Shown here piece by piece: positions 51,662 to 59,718 of a DNA stretch of 64,000 nucleotides. The position numbers and the translations under genes are program-made. The stretch spans positions 1 through 64,000 of the forward strand of contig JBAQUQ010000410.1 of the NCBI GenBank assembly GCA_049297615.1. The letters run 5' to 3'. The DNA comes from JAEMQF01 sp049297615 (lineage in GTDB: Bacteria > Pseudomonadota > Gammaproteobacteria > Burkholderiales > Burkholderiaceae_C). The notes under the pieces were generated by a model. That model was not told the origin of the DNA. It worked only from the letters and a program-made list of their open reading frames with translations, and made no database searches. Position 1 is the first letter of the stretch. Every line of letters starts with the position of its first letter.

Positions 51662-52639
51662 ATGGAAATTTTCGATTACGACAACATCCTTCTGTTGCCG
51701 CGCAAGTGCCGCGTCGACAGCCGCGCCGAATGCGACCCGTCAGTCGAGTTCGGCCCGCGCCGCTTCAGCCTGCCAGTGGTGCCGGCGAATATGAAGACCG
51801 TGGTCGACGAGCCGATCACGCAGTGGTTGGCAGCGAACGGTTTCTTCTACGTGATGCATCGTTTCGACATCGATGCCGTCGCCTATGCAAAGCAAATGCG
51901 CGACAAGGGCCTGTTCGTGTCTTTGAGTGCCGGGGTCAGGGCTTCCGACGCCGCCGTCATCGACCGCCTCGCCGCCGAAGGCGTGGGCGCCGACTACATC
52001 ACGATCGATATCGCGCACGGCCATGCCGACAGCGTGCACAGGATGATCGAGCATATCAAGACCCGTCTGCCCGCGGCCTTCGTGATCGCGGGCAATGTGG
52101 CCACGCCCGAAGCCGTGATCGACCTGGAGAACTGGGGAGCCGACGCGACCAAGGTCGGCGTCGGCCCGGGCAAGGTATGCATCACCAAACTCAAGACGGG
52201 GTTCGGCACGGGAGGCTGGCAACTCTCGGCGCTGAAGTGGTGCGCGCGTGTCGCCACCAAACCGATCGTCGCCGACGGCGGAATTCGCGACCACGGCGAC
52301 ATCGCCAAGAGCGTTCGTTTCGGCGCCGCGATGGTGATGATCGGCTCACTGTTCGCTGGCCACGAAGAGTCGCCCGGGCGCACCGTCGAAGTGGATGGCA
52401 AACTGTTCAAGGAATACTACGGTTCGGCAAGCGACTTCAACAAGGGCGAATACAAACACGTCGAGGGCAAGCGCATCCTCGAGCCGATCAAGGGGCCCTT
52501 GGCCGACACGCTGCGCGAGATGCGTGAAGACGTGCAAAGCTCGATCAGTTATGCCGGGGGCACCAAGCTCGCCGACATCCGCAAGGTGAACTACGTGATC
52601 CTCGGTGGCGACAACGCGGGCGAGCATTTGTTGATGTGA
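51662..52639 (+). CDS. guaC: GMP reductase GuaC
   Basis: 325 residues, IMP dehydrogenase/GMP reductase fold. It starts MEIFDYDNILLLPRKCRVDSRAECD with GGGAGCGAGAG upstream. The active-site loop GVGPGKVCITKLKTGFGTGGWQLSALKWC carries the catalytic Cys; VADGGIRDHGDIAKSVRFGAAMVMIGSLFAG is the phosphate-binding part and EYYGSASDF the flap. No CBS domains, which distinguishes it from most IMP dehydrogenases. Converts GMP to IMP in purine salvage. KTGFGTGGWQ is typical of the second GuaC subgroup. Confidence 0.94.
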   Translation: MEIFDYDNILLLPRKCRVDSRAECDPSVEFGPRRFSLPVVPANMKTVVDEPITQWLAANGFFYVMHRFDIDAVAYAKQMRDKGLFVSLSAGVRASDAAVIDRLAAEGVGADYITIDIAHGHADSVHRMIEHIKTRLPAAFVIAGNVATPEAVIDLENWGADATKVGVGPGKVCITKLKTGFGTGGWQLSALKWCARVATKPIVADGGIRDHGDIAKSVRFGAAMVMIGSLFAGHEESPGRTVEVDGKLFKEYYGSASDFNKGEYKHVEGKRILEPIKGPLADTLREMREDVQSSISYAGGTKLADIRKVNYVILGGDNAGEHLLM

Positions 52640-52699
52640 CAATCGGCGCCCTCGTTTCGCGCCCCGCGGCGCGAGCCCCGCGTTGCGCACGACTTGCCC

Positions 52700-55546
52700 A
52701 TGACCGACCTCGCCAAGACTTTCGAACCGGCCGCCATCGAGACCCGCTGGACCCAGCACTGGGAGCGCAACGGCGCTTTTGTCGCCTCGCTCGATGCCGA
52801 TAAGCAGTCGTTTTCCATCCAGCTTCCGCCGCCCAACGTGACAGGCACGCTGCACATGGGCCATGCGTTCAACCAGACGATCATGGATTCGCTGACGCGC
52901 TACCACCGCATGAAGGGCCTCAATACGCTGTGGGTTCCGGGGACCGACCACGCCGGCATCGCGACGCAGATCGTCGTTGAACGCCAGCTCGAGCAGCAGG
53001 GCCAGTCGCGTCACGACCTGGGCCGCAACAAGTTCGTAGAAAAAGTCTGGGAGTGGAAGCAGCATTCCGGCTCGACGATCACGCAGCAGATGCGGCGCTT
53101 GGGCGCGAGCGTGGACTGGACGCACGAATACTTCACGATGGATCCCAGGCTGTCCGAGGTCGTGACCGAGACCTTTGTGACGCTCTACGAACAGGGCTTG
53201 ATTTACCGAGGAAAACGCCTCGTCAACTGGGACCCGGTGCTGAAGTCTGCCGTGTCCGACCTCGAAGTCGAGAACCTCGAGGAAGACGGATTCCTGTGGC
53301 ACATCCACTATCCCCTGGTGGACGGCAGCGGCAGCGTTGTCGTCGCGACGACCCGCCCCGAAACCATGTTGGGCGACGCGGCCGTCATGGTGCACCCGCA
53401 GGATGAACGCTATGCAGGTTTGGTCGGCAAGCGGGTTCGCCTGCCGCTGGCCGGGCGCGAGATTCCGATCATTGCCGATGACTATGTCGATCGCACATTC
53501 GGCACCGGCGCCGTCAAGGTGACCCCGGCGCACGACTTCAATGACCATGCCGTGGGCCAGCGCCATGGCTTGCCCGTAATCTGCATCTTGACGCTGGACG
53601 CGAAGATCGTCGACGACGCACCGCCGGCGTATCGCGGGCTGGACCGGTTCGTCGCACGCAAACGCGTGGTGGCCGATCTCGACGCCCAGGGCTTGCTGGG
53701 CCAGACGCGCAAACACAAACTCACCGTGCCGCGCTGCGGGCGAACCGGCGAAGTGGTCGAACCGATGCTGACCGACCAATGGTTCGTCGCCGTCAGCAAA
53801 CCCGGACCGGATGGCAAGAGCATCGCCGGCAAGGCGATCGACGCTGTCGCATCCGGCGCCGTGAGCTTTGTCCCGGGCAATTGGGTCAACACCTACGACC
53901 AGTGGATGAAGAACATCCAGGACTGGTGCATTTCGCGCCAACTCTGGTGGGGACATCAGATACCGGCGTGGTACGCCGCTGATGGCCGGGTCTTCGTCGC
54001 ACGCGACGGCGACGCAGCGCTGGCCCAGGCGCGCGCTGCGGGATACGCCGGGGAACTGCGGCGCGACGAAGACGTGCTCGACACCTGGTACTCGTCGGCC
54101 CTGGTGCCGTTTTCGACCCTGGGTTGGCCGAGTCAGACCAAGGAAATGGACCTGTTCCTGCCCTCCAGCGTGCTCGTCACCGGCTACGAAATCATTTTCT
54201 TCTGGGTCGCGCGAATGATCATGATGACGACGCATTTCACCGGGCGCGTTCCGTTTCGCCATGTCTACATCCACGGCATGGTGCGCGACGGCGAAGGCAA
54301 GAAGATGAGCAAGTCAGAGGGCAATGTGCTCGATCCGGTGGACCTGATCGAAGGCGTGGATTTGCAGACCCTGGTGCGCAAGTCCACGGCGGGCCTGCGT
54401 CGGCCGGAGATCGCCCCCAAGGTCGCGGCACGCGTGAAGAAGGAGTTTCCGCAAGGCATGCCTGCGTATGGAGCCGACGCGCTGCGCTTGACCATGGCCA
54501 GCTATGCGAGCCTGGGTCGCAACATCAATTTCGACACCAAACGCTGCGAGGGTTATCGCAATTTCTGCAACAAGCTCTGGAACGCGACGAGTTTCGTGCT
54601 GATGAACTGCGCCACTCAGGACTGCGGCCTGAAGGAGCATACGAAGGCTCAGTGCGCACCCGGTGGCCCAGCGCATGGCTACCTCGAGTTCTCAGCCGTC
54701 GATCGTTGGATCACCGGCGAGTTGCAGCGCGTGGAAGCGGCCGTCGAGCAGGGCTTCGCCGAATACCGGCTCGACAACGTCGCCAATGTGCTCTACCGCT
54801 TCGTCTGGGACGAGTACTGCGACTGGTACATCGAGATCGCGAAGGTGCAGCTGCGCACCGGCGACGCCGCGCAGCAGCGTGCAACGCGCCGCACCCTGAT
54901 CCGCGTGCTGGAAACGACGCTGCGCTTGCTGCACCCACTCACACCGTTCATCACCGCCGAACTGTGGGAAGTGGTCGCGCCGGTCGCCGGGCGCAAGCCT
55001 GCGGCCGACACCCTGGGCATCGTCGCGGCGCCCTACCCCAAGGCGCAACTCGAAAGACTCGACGCTCAGGCCGATGCCTGGGTTGCCAAGTTCAAGGCGC
55101 TCGCCGGCTCATGCCGCACGCTGCGCAGCGAAATGAATCTTTCGCCGGGTGAGCGCGTACCCCTGCTCACGCATGGGGACGATGCCTTCGTCGAGCAAGC
55201 CAGCGAGTTGCTCGAGGCCCTGGGCAGGCTTTCCGAGGTGCGCCGCTTCGCGAGCCTGGTCGAATTCAACAGCGCCACCGCCGACGCCCCGGTCGTGATG
55301 CAGGGCGCTGTTCGGCTCGCGCTGAAGGTCGAGATCGACCCGGCCGCTGAACGTGAACGGCTCACCCATGAGATTGCGCGCATCGCCGGTGAAGAATCGA
55401 AGGCGAAGGCGAAACTGGAAAATCACAGCTTCGTCACGCGCGCGCCCGCAGCTGTGGTCGACCAGGAGAGGCAGCGGCTCGCTGGCTTCACTGCAATGTT
55501 GGCGAGCCTGCAAGATCAATTGGCACGCCTGCCCCGCTCGACCTGA
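52700..55546 (+). CDS. valS: Valyl-tRNA synthetase
   Basis: Charges tRNA-Val; 948 residues from ATG 52700 (a TTG six bases earlier is also in frame). Class Ia features: the HIGH-type motif PPPNVTGTLHMGHAFNQTIMD, the large CP1 editing domain (VVATTRPETMLGDAAVMVHPQDERY), KMSKS as GEGKKMSKSEGNVLDPVDLI, the anticodon-binding domain and the C-terminal coiled coil (LTHEIARIAGEESKAKAKLEN) typical of ValRS. Its last 59 bp overlap the convergent dehydrogenase gene. Confidence 0.97.
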   Translation: MTDLAKTFEPAAIETRWTQHWERNGAFVASLDADKQSFSIQLPPPNVTGTLHMGHAFNQTIMDSLTRYHRMKGLNTLWVPGTDHAGIATQIVVERQLEQQGQSRHDLGRNKFVEKVWEWKQHSGSTITQQMRRLGASVDWTHEYFTMDPRLSEVVTETFVTLYEQGLIYRGKRLVNWDPVLKSAVSDLEVENLEEDGFLWHIHYPLVDGSGSVVVATTRPETMLGDAAVMVHPQDERYAGLVGKRVRLPLAGREIPIIADDYVDRTFGTGAVKVTPAHDFNDHAVGQRHGLPVICILTLDAKIVDDAPPAYRGLDRFVARKRVVADLDAQGLLGQTRKHKLTVPRCGRTGEVVEPMLTDQWFVAVSKPGPDGKSIAGKAIDAVASGAVSFVPGNWVNTYDQWMKNIQDWCISRQLWWGHQIPAWYAADGRVFVARDGDAALAQARAAGYAGELRRDEDVLDTWYSSALVPFSTLGWPSQTKEMDLFLPSSVLVTGYEIIFFWVARMIMMTTHFTGRVPFRHVYIHGMVRDGEGKKMSKSEGNVLDPVDLIEGVDLQTLVRKSTAGLRRPEIAPKVAARVKKEFPQGMPAYGADALRLTMASYASLGRNINFDTKRCEGYRNFCNKLWNATSFVLMNCATQDCGLKEHTKAQCAPGGPAHGYLEFSAVDRWITGELQRVEAAVEQGFAEYRLDNVANVLYRFVWDEYCDWYIEIAKVQLRTGDAAQQRATRRTLIRVLETTLRLLHPLTPFITAELWEVVAPVAGRKPAADTLGIVAAPYPKAQLERLDAQADAWVAKFKALAGSCRTLRSEMNLSPGERVPLLTHGDDAFVEQASELLEALGRLSEVRRFASLVEFNSATADAPVVMQGAVRLALKVEIDPAAERERLTHEIARIAGEESKAKAKLENHSFVTRAPAAVVDQERQRLAGFTAMLASLQDQLARLPRST

Positions 55547-56465
55547 ACTCGCGCGGCGCCAGCGCCACCTGGCCCAGGATTTCGTCGATGCGCTTGACCA
55601 CGGTCCAGGAGCTGCGCAAGCGCGACTCGCGCGTCGTGCCCGACAGGCGAGGCGTGATCTGCAGGTTCGGCATGCCGTACAGGGGCCGGCCTTCGTCGAG
55701 CATGCCGGGCTCGACGCTGTCCAGCCAGGCACCGGCAATTCGCCCGCTCGCCAGGGCGTCGGCAAACGCGGCCTCGTCGAACAGCCCGGCATGGGCGATG
55801 CTGACGATCACTTGATCGGGTTTGCAGAACTGCAAGAAGCGTTCGCCGAGCAGACCGTGATATCGACTGAAATAAGCGAGCTGAACGCAGACGGCGTCGC
55901 ACTGTTCGAGCAGTTCATGCAAGCCCACGGGCTTGACGTGCCAGCGCTCCCACACCGCATCGCTGGCGTGCAGCGAAGGGTCGTAGCCGAGCACGCGCGA
56001 ACCGAATGCGCTGAGCAGCTGAGTCAGGGGACGCGCAGCGGGCGCCATGCCCAGCAGGCCCACGCAGGCCGCGCCGAGTTCACGACCGACGAAGCCGCCG
56101 TCAGCACCGACCACGGGCACGCGCCGCAGCAGGCAGAGCAAGGCCCCGATCATGAATTCGGCCTCGGCCTGTGCGCAGGCGGTTCGGCTGCGCACCACTT
56201 CGACGCCGGCACGGCTGCAAGCCTCGGCGTCGATGCTGTCGGGCCCGGCGCTGACGCGCCCTAGGGCGCGCAGCACCGGCGCGTGACGCAGCGCCTGAGC
56301 GTCCATCGCGACGCTGGCCGGCACCACGACGGCACGCACGTCGTACAGCGCCTGGCGCAAGGCGCGCGGGTCCAGTGCAAGCTCAGGGGCGAAGCGCAAG
56401 CTGTGTCGCGCCTCGAGCCATTGCATCAACTCGTCTTCGAGGGGCTCGACAATCAACAGATCCAT
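55488..56465 (-). CDS. D-2-hydroxyacid dehydrogenase family protein with altered active site
   Basis: 325 residues from ATG 56465 (MDLLIVEPLEDELMQWLEARHSLRF). The fold is recognisable: LRALGRVSAGPDSIDAEACSRAGVEVV, the Rossmann segment VGLLGMAPAARPLTQLLSAFGSRVLGYDP and DEGRPLYGMPNLQITPRLSGTTRES. Key positions differ: the catalytic Arg of the ARG motif is His225 (VSIAHAGLFDE), the catalytic His of TPH is Arg273 (TPRLSG), and the glycine-rich loop reads GLLGMAPAA. It may be a non-catalytic or specialised member. Convergent 59-bp overlap with valS; divergent from galU, with an 8-bp inverted repeat flanking the shared 93-bp region. Confidence 0.85.
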   Translation of the reverse strand: MDLLIVEPLEDELMQWLEARHSLRFAPELALDPRALRQALYDVRAVVVPASVAMDAQALRHAPVLRALGRVSAGPDSIDAEACSRAGVEVVRSRTACAQAEAEFMIGALLCLLRRVPVVGADGGFVGRELGAACVGLLGMAPAARPLTQLLSAFGSRVLGYDPSLHASDAVWERWHVKPVGLHELLEQCDAVCVQLAYFSRYHGLLGERFLQFCKPDQVIVSIAHAGLFDEAAFADALASGRIAGAWLDSVEPGMLDEGRPLYGMPNLQITPRLSGTTRESRLRSSWTVVKRIDEILGQVALAPREFRSSGAGVPIDLAGSPTLQ

Positions 56466-56474
56466 AGGTCCGCA

Positions 56475-56558
56475 GGTTCTAGGAGAATCGGCATCGTCAT
56501 CGGAGGCGCCGATGGATCGTGACAGAATCCGCCCGGTTTGACAGGGGATTCTAGAACC
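56475..56558. promoter_or_regulatory. Inverted repeat flanking the divergent galU promoter region
   Basis: GGTTCTAG (56475-56482) and CTAGAACC (56551-56558) are perfect 8-bp inverted copies placed at the two ends of the 93-bp gap between the dehydrogenase-like gene and galU. The right copy abuts the galU ATG. They could be paired operator sites or chance; no regulator is implied by context. Confidence 0.25.
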
Positions 56559-57425
56559 ATGAAAGTGACCAAGGCGATATTTCCCGTGGCTGGATTGGGA
56601 ACGCGTTTTCTGCCGGCGACCAAGGCCCAGCCCAAGGAGATGCTCCCGGTCGTGGACAAACCCTTGATTCAATATGCGGTCGAGGAAGCCTATGCGGCCG
56701 GCGTGCGGGAAATGATATTCGTCACCGGCCGCCACAAACGGCCGATCGAAGATCACTTCGACATGACCTTCGAACTCGAGGTCGCTCTGGAGCATTCGGG
56801 CAAGCAAGAACTGCTCGAGGTCGTGCGCAGCGTCAAGCCCGACGACATGGAGTGCATCTACGTTCGCCAGGCGCAAGCCCTCGGCCTGGGCCACGCCGTC
56901 ATGTGCGGACAGCGCCTGATCGGCAACGACCCCTTTGCGGTATTGCTCGCCGATGACCTGATGGTCGGCGCCAAGCCCGTGCTGCAACAGATGGTCGAGC
57001 AGTTCAACGAATGGCGCGTCTCGATTCTCGCGGTGCAGGAAGTGCCTGCCGAGCACACGCGCCGCTACGGCATCGTCGCCGGCACGTCGCTCAGCGCACA
57101 GTTGGTCGACGTGAACCGCATCGTCGAGAAGCCCGCGGCCGATGTCGCGCCGTCGCGGCTGGCTGTGGCCGGGCGCTACATCCTCACGCCGGGCGTGTTT
57201 CATGAAATCGCGAACCTTCAGCGCGGCGTGGGCGGCGAGATCCAGCTCACCGACGGAATCGCCGGCCTGCTGCGGCGCGAAAAGGTCTTTGCCTATCGCT
57301 ACGAAGGCCGGCGCTACGACTGCGGCAGCAAGGAAGGCTTTTTACAGGCCAATGTCGAGCTGGCGCTGGCGCACCCTCAAATCGGTCCCGGGTTTCGCGA
57401 CTATCTGCGCACGCTCGAGATTTGA
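56559..57425 (+). CDS. galU: UTP-glucose-1-phosphate uridylyltransferase GalU
   Basis: Makes UDP-glucose for capsule, LPS and trehalose/glycan synthesis. ATG 56559 gives 288 residues starting MKVTKAIFPVAGLGTRFLPATKAQPKEMLPVVDKPLIQYAVEEA, the nucleotidyltransferase signature with GxGTR and KEML-PVVDKP. Further on are AQALGLGHAVMCGQRLIGNDPFAVLLADDLM and VEKPAADVAPSRLAVAGRYIL. Normal length. Divergent from the dehydrogenase-like gene. Confidence 0.96.
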   Translation: MKVTKAIFPVAGLGTRFLPATKAQPKEMLPVVDKPLIQYAVEEAYAAGVREMIFVTGRHKRPIEDHFDMTFELEVALEHSGKQELLEVVRSVKPDDMECIYVRQAQALGLGHAVMCGQRLIGNDPFAVLLADDLMVGAKPVLQQMVEQFNEWRVSILAVQEVPAEHTRRYGIVAGTSLSAQLVDVNRIVEKPAADVAPSRLAVAGRYILTPGVFHEIANLQRGVGGEIQLTDGIAGLLRREKVFAYRYEGRRYDCGSKEGFLQANVELALAHPQIGPGFRDYLRTLEI

Positions 57426-57455
57426 GCGCGGCGCGCAGCCGGGTGGCTCGTGAGC

Positions 57456-57683
57456 TCAGCGGCGCCGCAAGAAATGAATGAATTCGTCGCCCAGCGTCGA
57501 CTGTTCGATCAGTTCATTGCCGGTTTGGCGCGCGAAAGCCTGGAAGTCGCGCACTGAACCGGGATCGGTGGCGACGACCTTCAACACCTGCCCGCTGGTC
57601 AATTCCGCCAGTGCCTTCTTCGCCTTGAGAATCGGCAAAGGGCAGTTCAGGCCGCGAGTATCGAGTTCTTTCTGCGCTTGCAT
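57456..57683 (-). CDS. TusA-family sulfur carrier
   Basis: 75 residues from ATG 57683: MQAQKELDTRGLNCPLPILKAKKALAELTSGQVLKVVATDPGSVRDFQAFARQTGNELIEQS. The CPLP motif (Cys about residue 14) carries the persulfide in the TusA/SirA/YedF family. Members relay sulfur for tRNA thiolation, molybdenum cofactor or sulfur oxidation. It lies 60 bp after cysM on the same strand, so it may be co-transcribed with cysteine synthesis; which acceptor it serves is not visible. Confidence 0.9.
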   Translation of the reverse strand: MQAQKELDTRGLNCPLPILKAKKALAELTSGQVLKVVATDPGSVRDFQAFARQTGNELIEQSTLGDEFIHFLRRR

Positions 57684-57743
57684 GTGCCGTCCTGGTGAAG
57701 GCGCCATTCTACGGTTCGAACGCTTCGCACTCTTGCGGGGAGT

Positions 57744-58649
57744 TCAGGCCGGGAATACGCCAGTCGAGAGATAGCGGTCACCCCGGTCGCACACGATGAA
57801 CACGATCGTCGAGTTGTGCAAAGACTGCGCCAACTGCAGGGCCACCCAGCATGCGCCTGCCGCCGAGATGCCGGCGAAGAGCCCTTCCTCGCGGGCCAGG
57901 CGGCGGGCCATCTCTTCGGCATCGGCCTGGCTCACACCGATCGTCTCATCGACCCAGGTCGGGTCGTAGATCTTGGGCAGATAGGCCTGCGGCCATTTGC
58001 GAATCCCCGGGATCCGCGATCCTTCGAGCGGCTGCGCCCCCACAACCCGAATCGCCGGATTGCGTTCTTTCAGGAATCGAGAAGTGCCCGTGATCGTGCC
58101 CGTGGTTCCCATGGCGCTGACGAAGTGGCTGATGCGCCCGTCGGTATCGCGCCAGATCTCCGGGCCGGTGGTTTCGTAGTGAATGCGCGGATTGTCGGCA
58201 TTGGCGAACTGGTCGAGCACGACGCCCTTGCCGTCTCGGTGCATCTGTTCGGCCAGGTCTCGGGCGTATTCCATGCCACCCGAGCGCGGCGTCAAGACGA
58301 GTTCGGCGCCAAAAGCCTTCATCGTCTGCGCGCGCTCGACGCTCAGATCCTCAGGCATGATGAGCAGCATCTTGTAGCCGCGAATCGCCGCTGCCATCGC
58401 GAGCGCGATTCCGGTGTTGCCCGAGGTCGCTTCGATCAAGGTATCACCGGGCTTGATGTCACCGCGTTCTTCGGCGCGGCGGATCATGCTGATCGCCGGC
58501 CTGTCTTTGACCGAACCCGCCGGATTGTTGCCTTCGAGCTTGCCCAGCAGCACATTGCCACGCTCGTCAAAGGCGCGGCCGGGGACGCGCACCAGGCGCA
58601 CGAGTGGGGTGTTGCCGATGACGTCTTCGACGGTGCTGTAGCGATTCAT
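57744..58649 (-). CDS. cysM: Cysteine synthase B (O-acetylserine sulfhydrylase) CysM
   Basis: PLP enzyme forming cysteine from O-acetylserine and sulfide or thiosulfate. ATG 58649 gives 301 residues starting MNRYSTVEDVIGNTPLVRLVRVPG. PLP-lysine in EGNNPAGSVKDRPAISMI, the substrate loop EATSGNTGIALAMAAAIRGYKM, and the phosphate cup GTTGTITGTSRFLKE are present. The GVFPA C-terminal end and RIPGIRKWPQAYLPKIYD favour the CysM rather than CysK branch. Upstream of tusA; divergent from tRNA-Leu. Confidence 0.93.
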   Translation of the reverse strand: MNRYSTVEDVIGNTPLVRLVRVPGRAFDERGNVLLGKLEGNNPAGSVKDRPAISMIRRAEERGDIKPGDTLIEATSGNTGIALAMAAAIRGYKMLLIMPEDLSVERAQTMKAFGAELVLTPRSGGMEYARDLAEQMHRDGKGVVLDQFANADNPRIHYETTGPEIWRDTDGRISHFVSAMGTTGTITGTSRFLKERNPAIRVVGAQPLEGSRIPGIRKWPQAYLPKIYDPTWVDETIGVSQADAEEMARRLAREEGLFAGISAAGACWVALQLAQSLHNSTIVFIVCDRGDRYLSTGVFPA

Positions 58650-58770
58650 GGGCCGATGCAAAGAGACCGGGCGCACATTGTGGCAGGGCAGGTCCTGCCC
58701 GGGTATTCTCGCCAGGCGTGCATGCCATAATCCGCTCCCTTCGCCGGCGCGTGCTCAGCGAGCCCCCTCT

Positions 58771-58857
58771 GCCGGAGTGGCGAAATTGGTAGACGCAGCA
58801 GACTCAAAATCTGCCGGTGGAAACACCATGCCGGTTCGATTCCGGCCTCCGGCACCA
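58771..58857 (+). tRNA. tRNA-Leu (anticodon CAA)
   Basis: 87 nt including encoded CCA. Acceptor stem GCCGGAG (58771-58777) pairs with CTCCGGC (58847-58853), discriminator A, then CCA (58855-58857). D-arm GTGGCGAAATTGGTAGAC, anticodon stem GCAGA/TCTGC with loop CTCAAAA (anticodon CAA, reading UUG), the long class-II variable arm (GCCGGTGGAAACACCAT) and T-arm CCGGTTCGATTCCGG are all visible. Confidence 0.97.
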
Positions 58858-59090
58858 CGAATGCCTCACTCGGCTGCTGCGCGGGCCGATCTGCGTGCTG
58901 CGGTGCTCGCCGTACAAGGAGTACGGCTGCGCTCCTCCCACGCACCTCGACCCGCTCGCGACGCCGATCAAGGCATTCGTTGCGCTTGATGTGCGTCTCG
59001 CTGCGCTCGTCGCTTGCGATGAAATGAATCGGTCGAGCCTCCTGAACCCTTGCACGTAAACTGCGGTCCTCCACCCTGACCGGACTTCGC
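58858..59090. other. Intergenic stretch after tRNA-Leu
   Basis: 233 bp with no gene. It contains a 9-bp inverted repeat CGAATGCCT (58858-58866) / AGGCATTCG (58971-58979) starting right after the tRNA CCA, and a CCGTAC/GTACGG pair near 58912-58926. No integrase or direct repeat of the tRNA 3' end is present, so I see no integrated element here. Confidence 0.5.
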
Positions 59091-59681
59091 ATGCCGCCCC
59101 TGCCCCCGATCACCCAAGCGCTGCTGCTCATCAATACCGCGGCGTTTTGCATCGATATCTTTCTCGGGCACTGGTTCACGCGGGCGTTTGCGCTGTGGCC
59201 CCTGGGCACGGGTTTCCTGCCTTGGCAAGTGCTGTCTTATTCTTTTTTGCACGGCAGTTTTGGCCATTTGTTTTTCAACATGCTCGGTGTTTGGATGTTT
59301 GGCGCCGAACTCGAGCGTGTCTGGGGCCCGAAGCGATATACCCATTTCTACTTCGCCAGCGTGCTGGCAGCGGGGCTGACGCAATTGCTGGTCAGTGCCA
59401 TCTTGGGTTCGACAAACCCGACGGTCGGGGCATCGGGCGGATTGTTCGGCCTCCTGCTGGCCTTTGGCATGATGTTTCCGAATCGCACCGTCATGCTCTT
59501 GATTCCACCGATTCCGATGAAGGCCAAGGTCCTGGTGTTCGGCTACGGTGCGATCGAATTGGTCCTCGGCGTGATGGACCCACAGGGCGGGGTGGCCCAT
59601 TTCGCGCACTTGGGCGGTATGCTCGGTGGTTTGTTGGTGCTGCGCTATTGGCGTGGTCAGCCGCCGTTCGGGCGGCGCTGA
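59091..59681 (+). CDS. Rhomboid family intramembrane serine protease
   Basis: 196 residues with six hydrophobic segments. Rhomboid features: LSYSFLHGSFGHLFFNMLGVWMFGAELERVWGPKRY (loop 1 and the HxxxxHxxxN helix), catalytic Ser in TVGASGGLFGLLLAFGMMFP, and catalytic His in GGVAHFAHLGGMLGGLLVLRYW. It cleaves transmembrane segments of substrate proteins in the inner membrane. The next gene, an HtrA-like PDZ protein, starts 37 bp downstream on the same strand and is probably co-transcribed. Confidence 0.93.
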   Translation: MPPLPPITQALLLINTAAFCIDIFLGHWFTRAFALWPLGTGFLPWQVLSYSFLHGSFGHLFFNMLGVWMFGAELERVWGPKRYTHFYFASVLAAGLTQLLVSAILGSTNPTVGASGGLFGLLLAFGMMFPNRTVMLLIPPIPMKAKVLVFGYGAIELVLGVMDPQGGVAHFAHLGGMLGGLLVLRYWRGQPPFGRR

Positions 59682-59718
59682 ACGGATGACACCGTGAAAC
59701 TCGCGACGGGAGGCGGCG

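Noticed and set aside
58771..59090. tRNA-Leu as an attachment site of a genomic island
   Set aside because: No integrase gene and no direct repeat of the tRNA 3' end were found; genes on both sides look like core genes.
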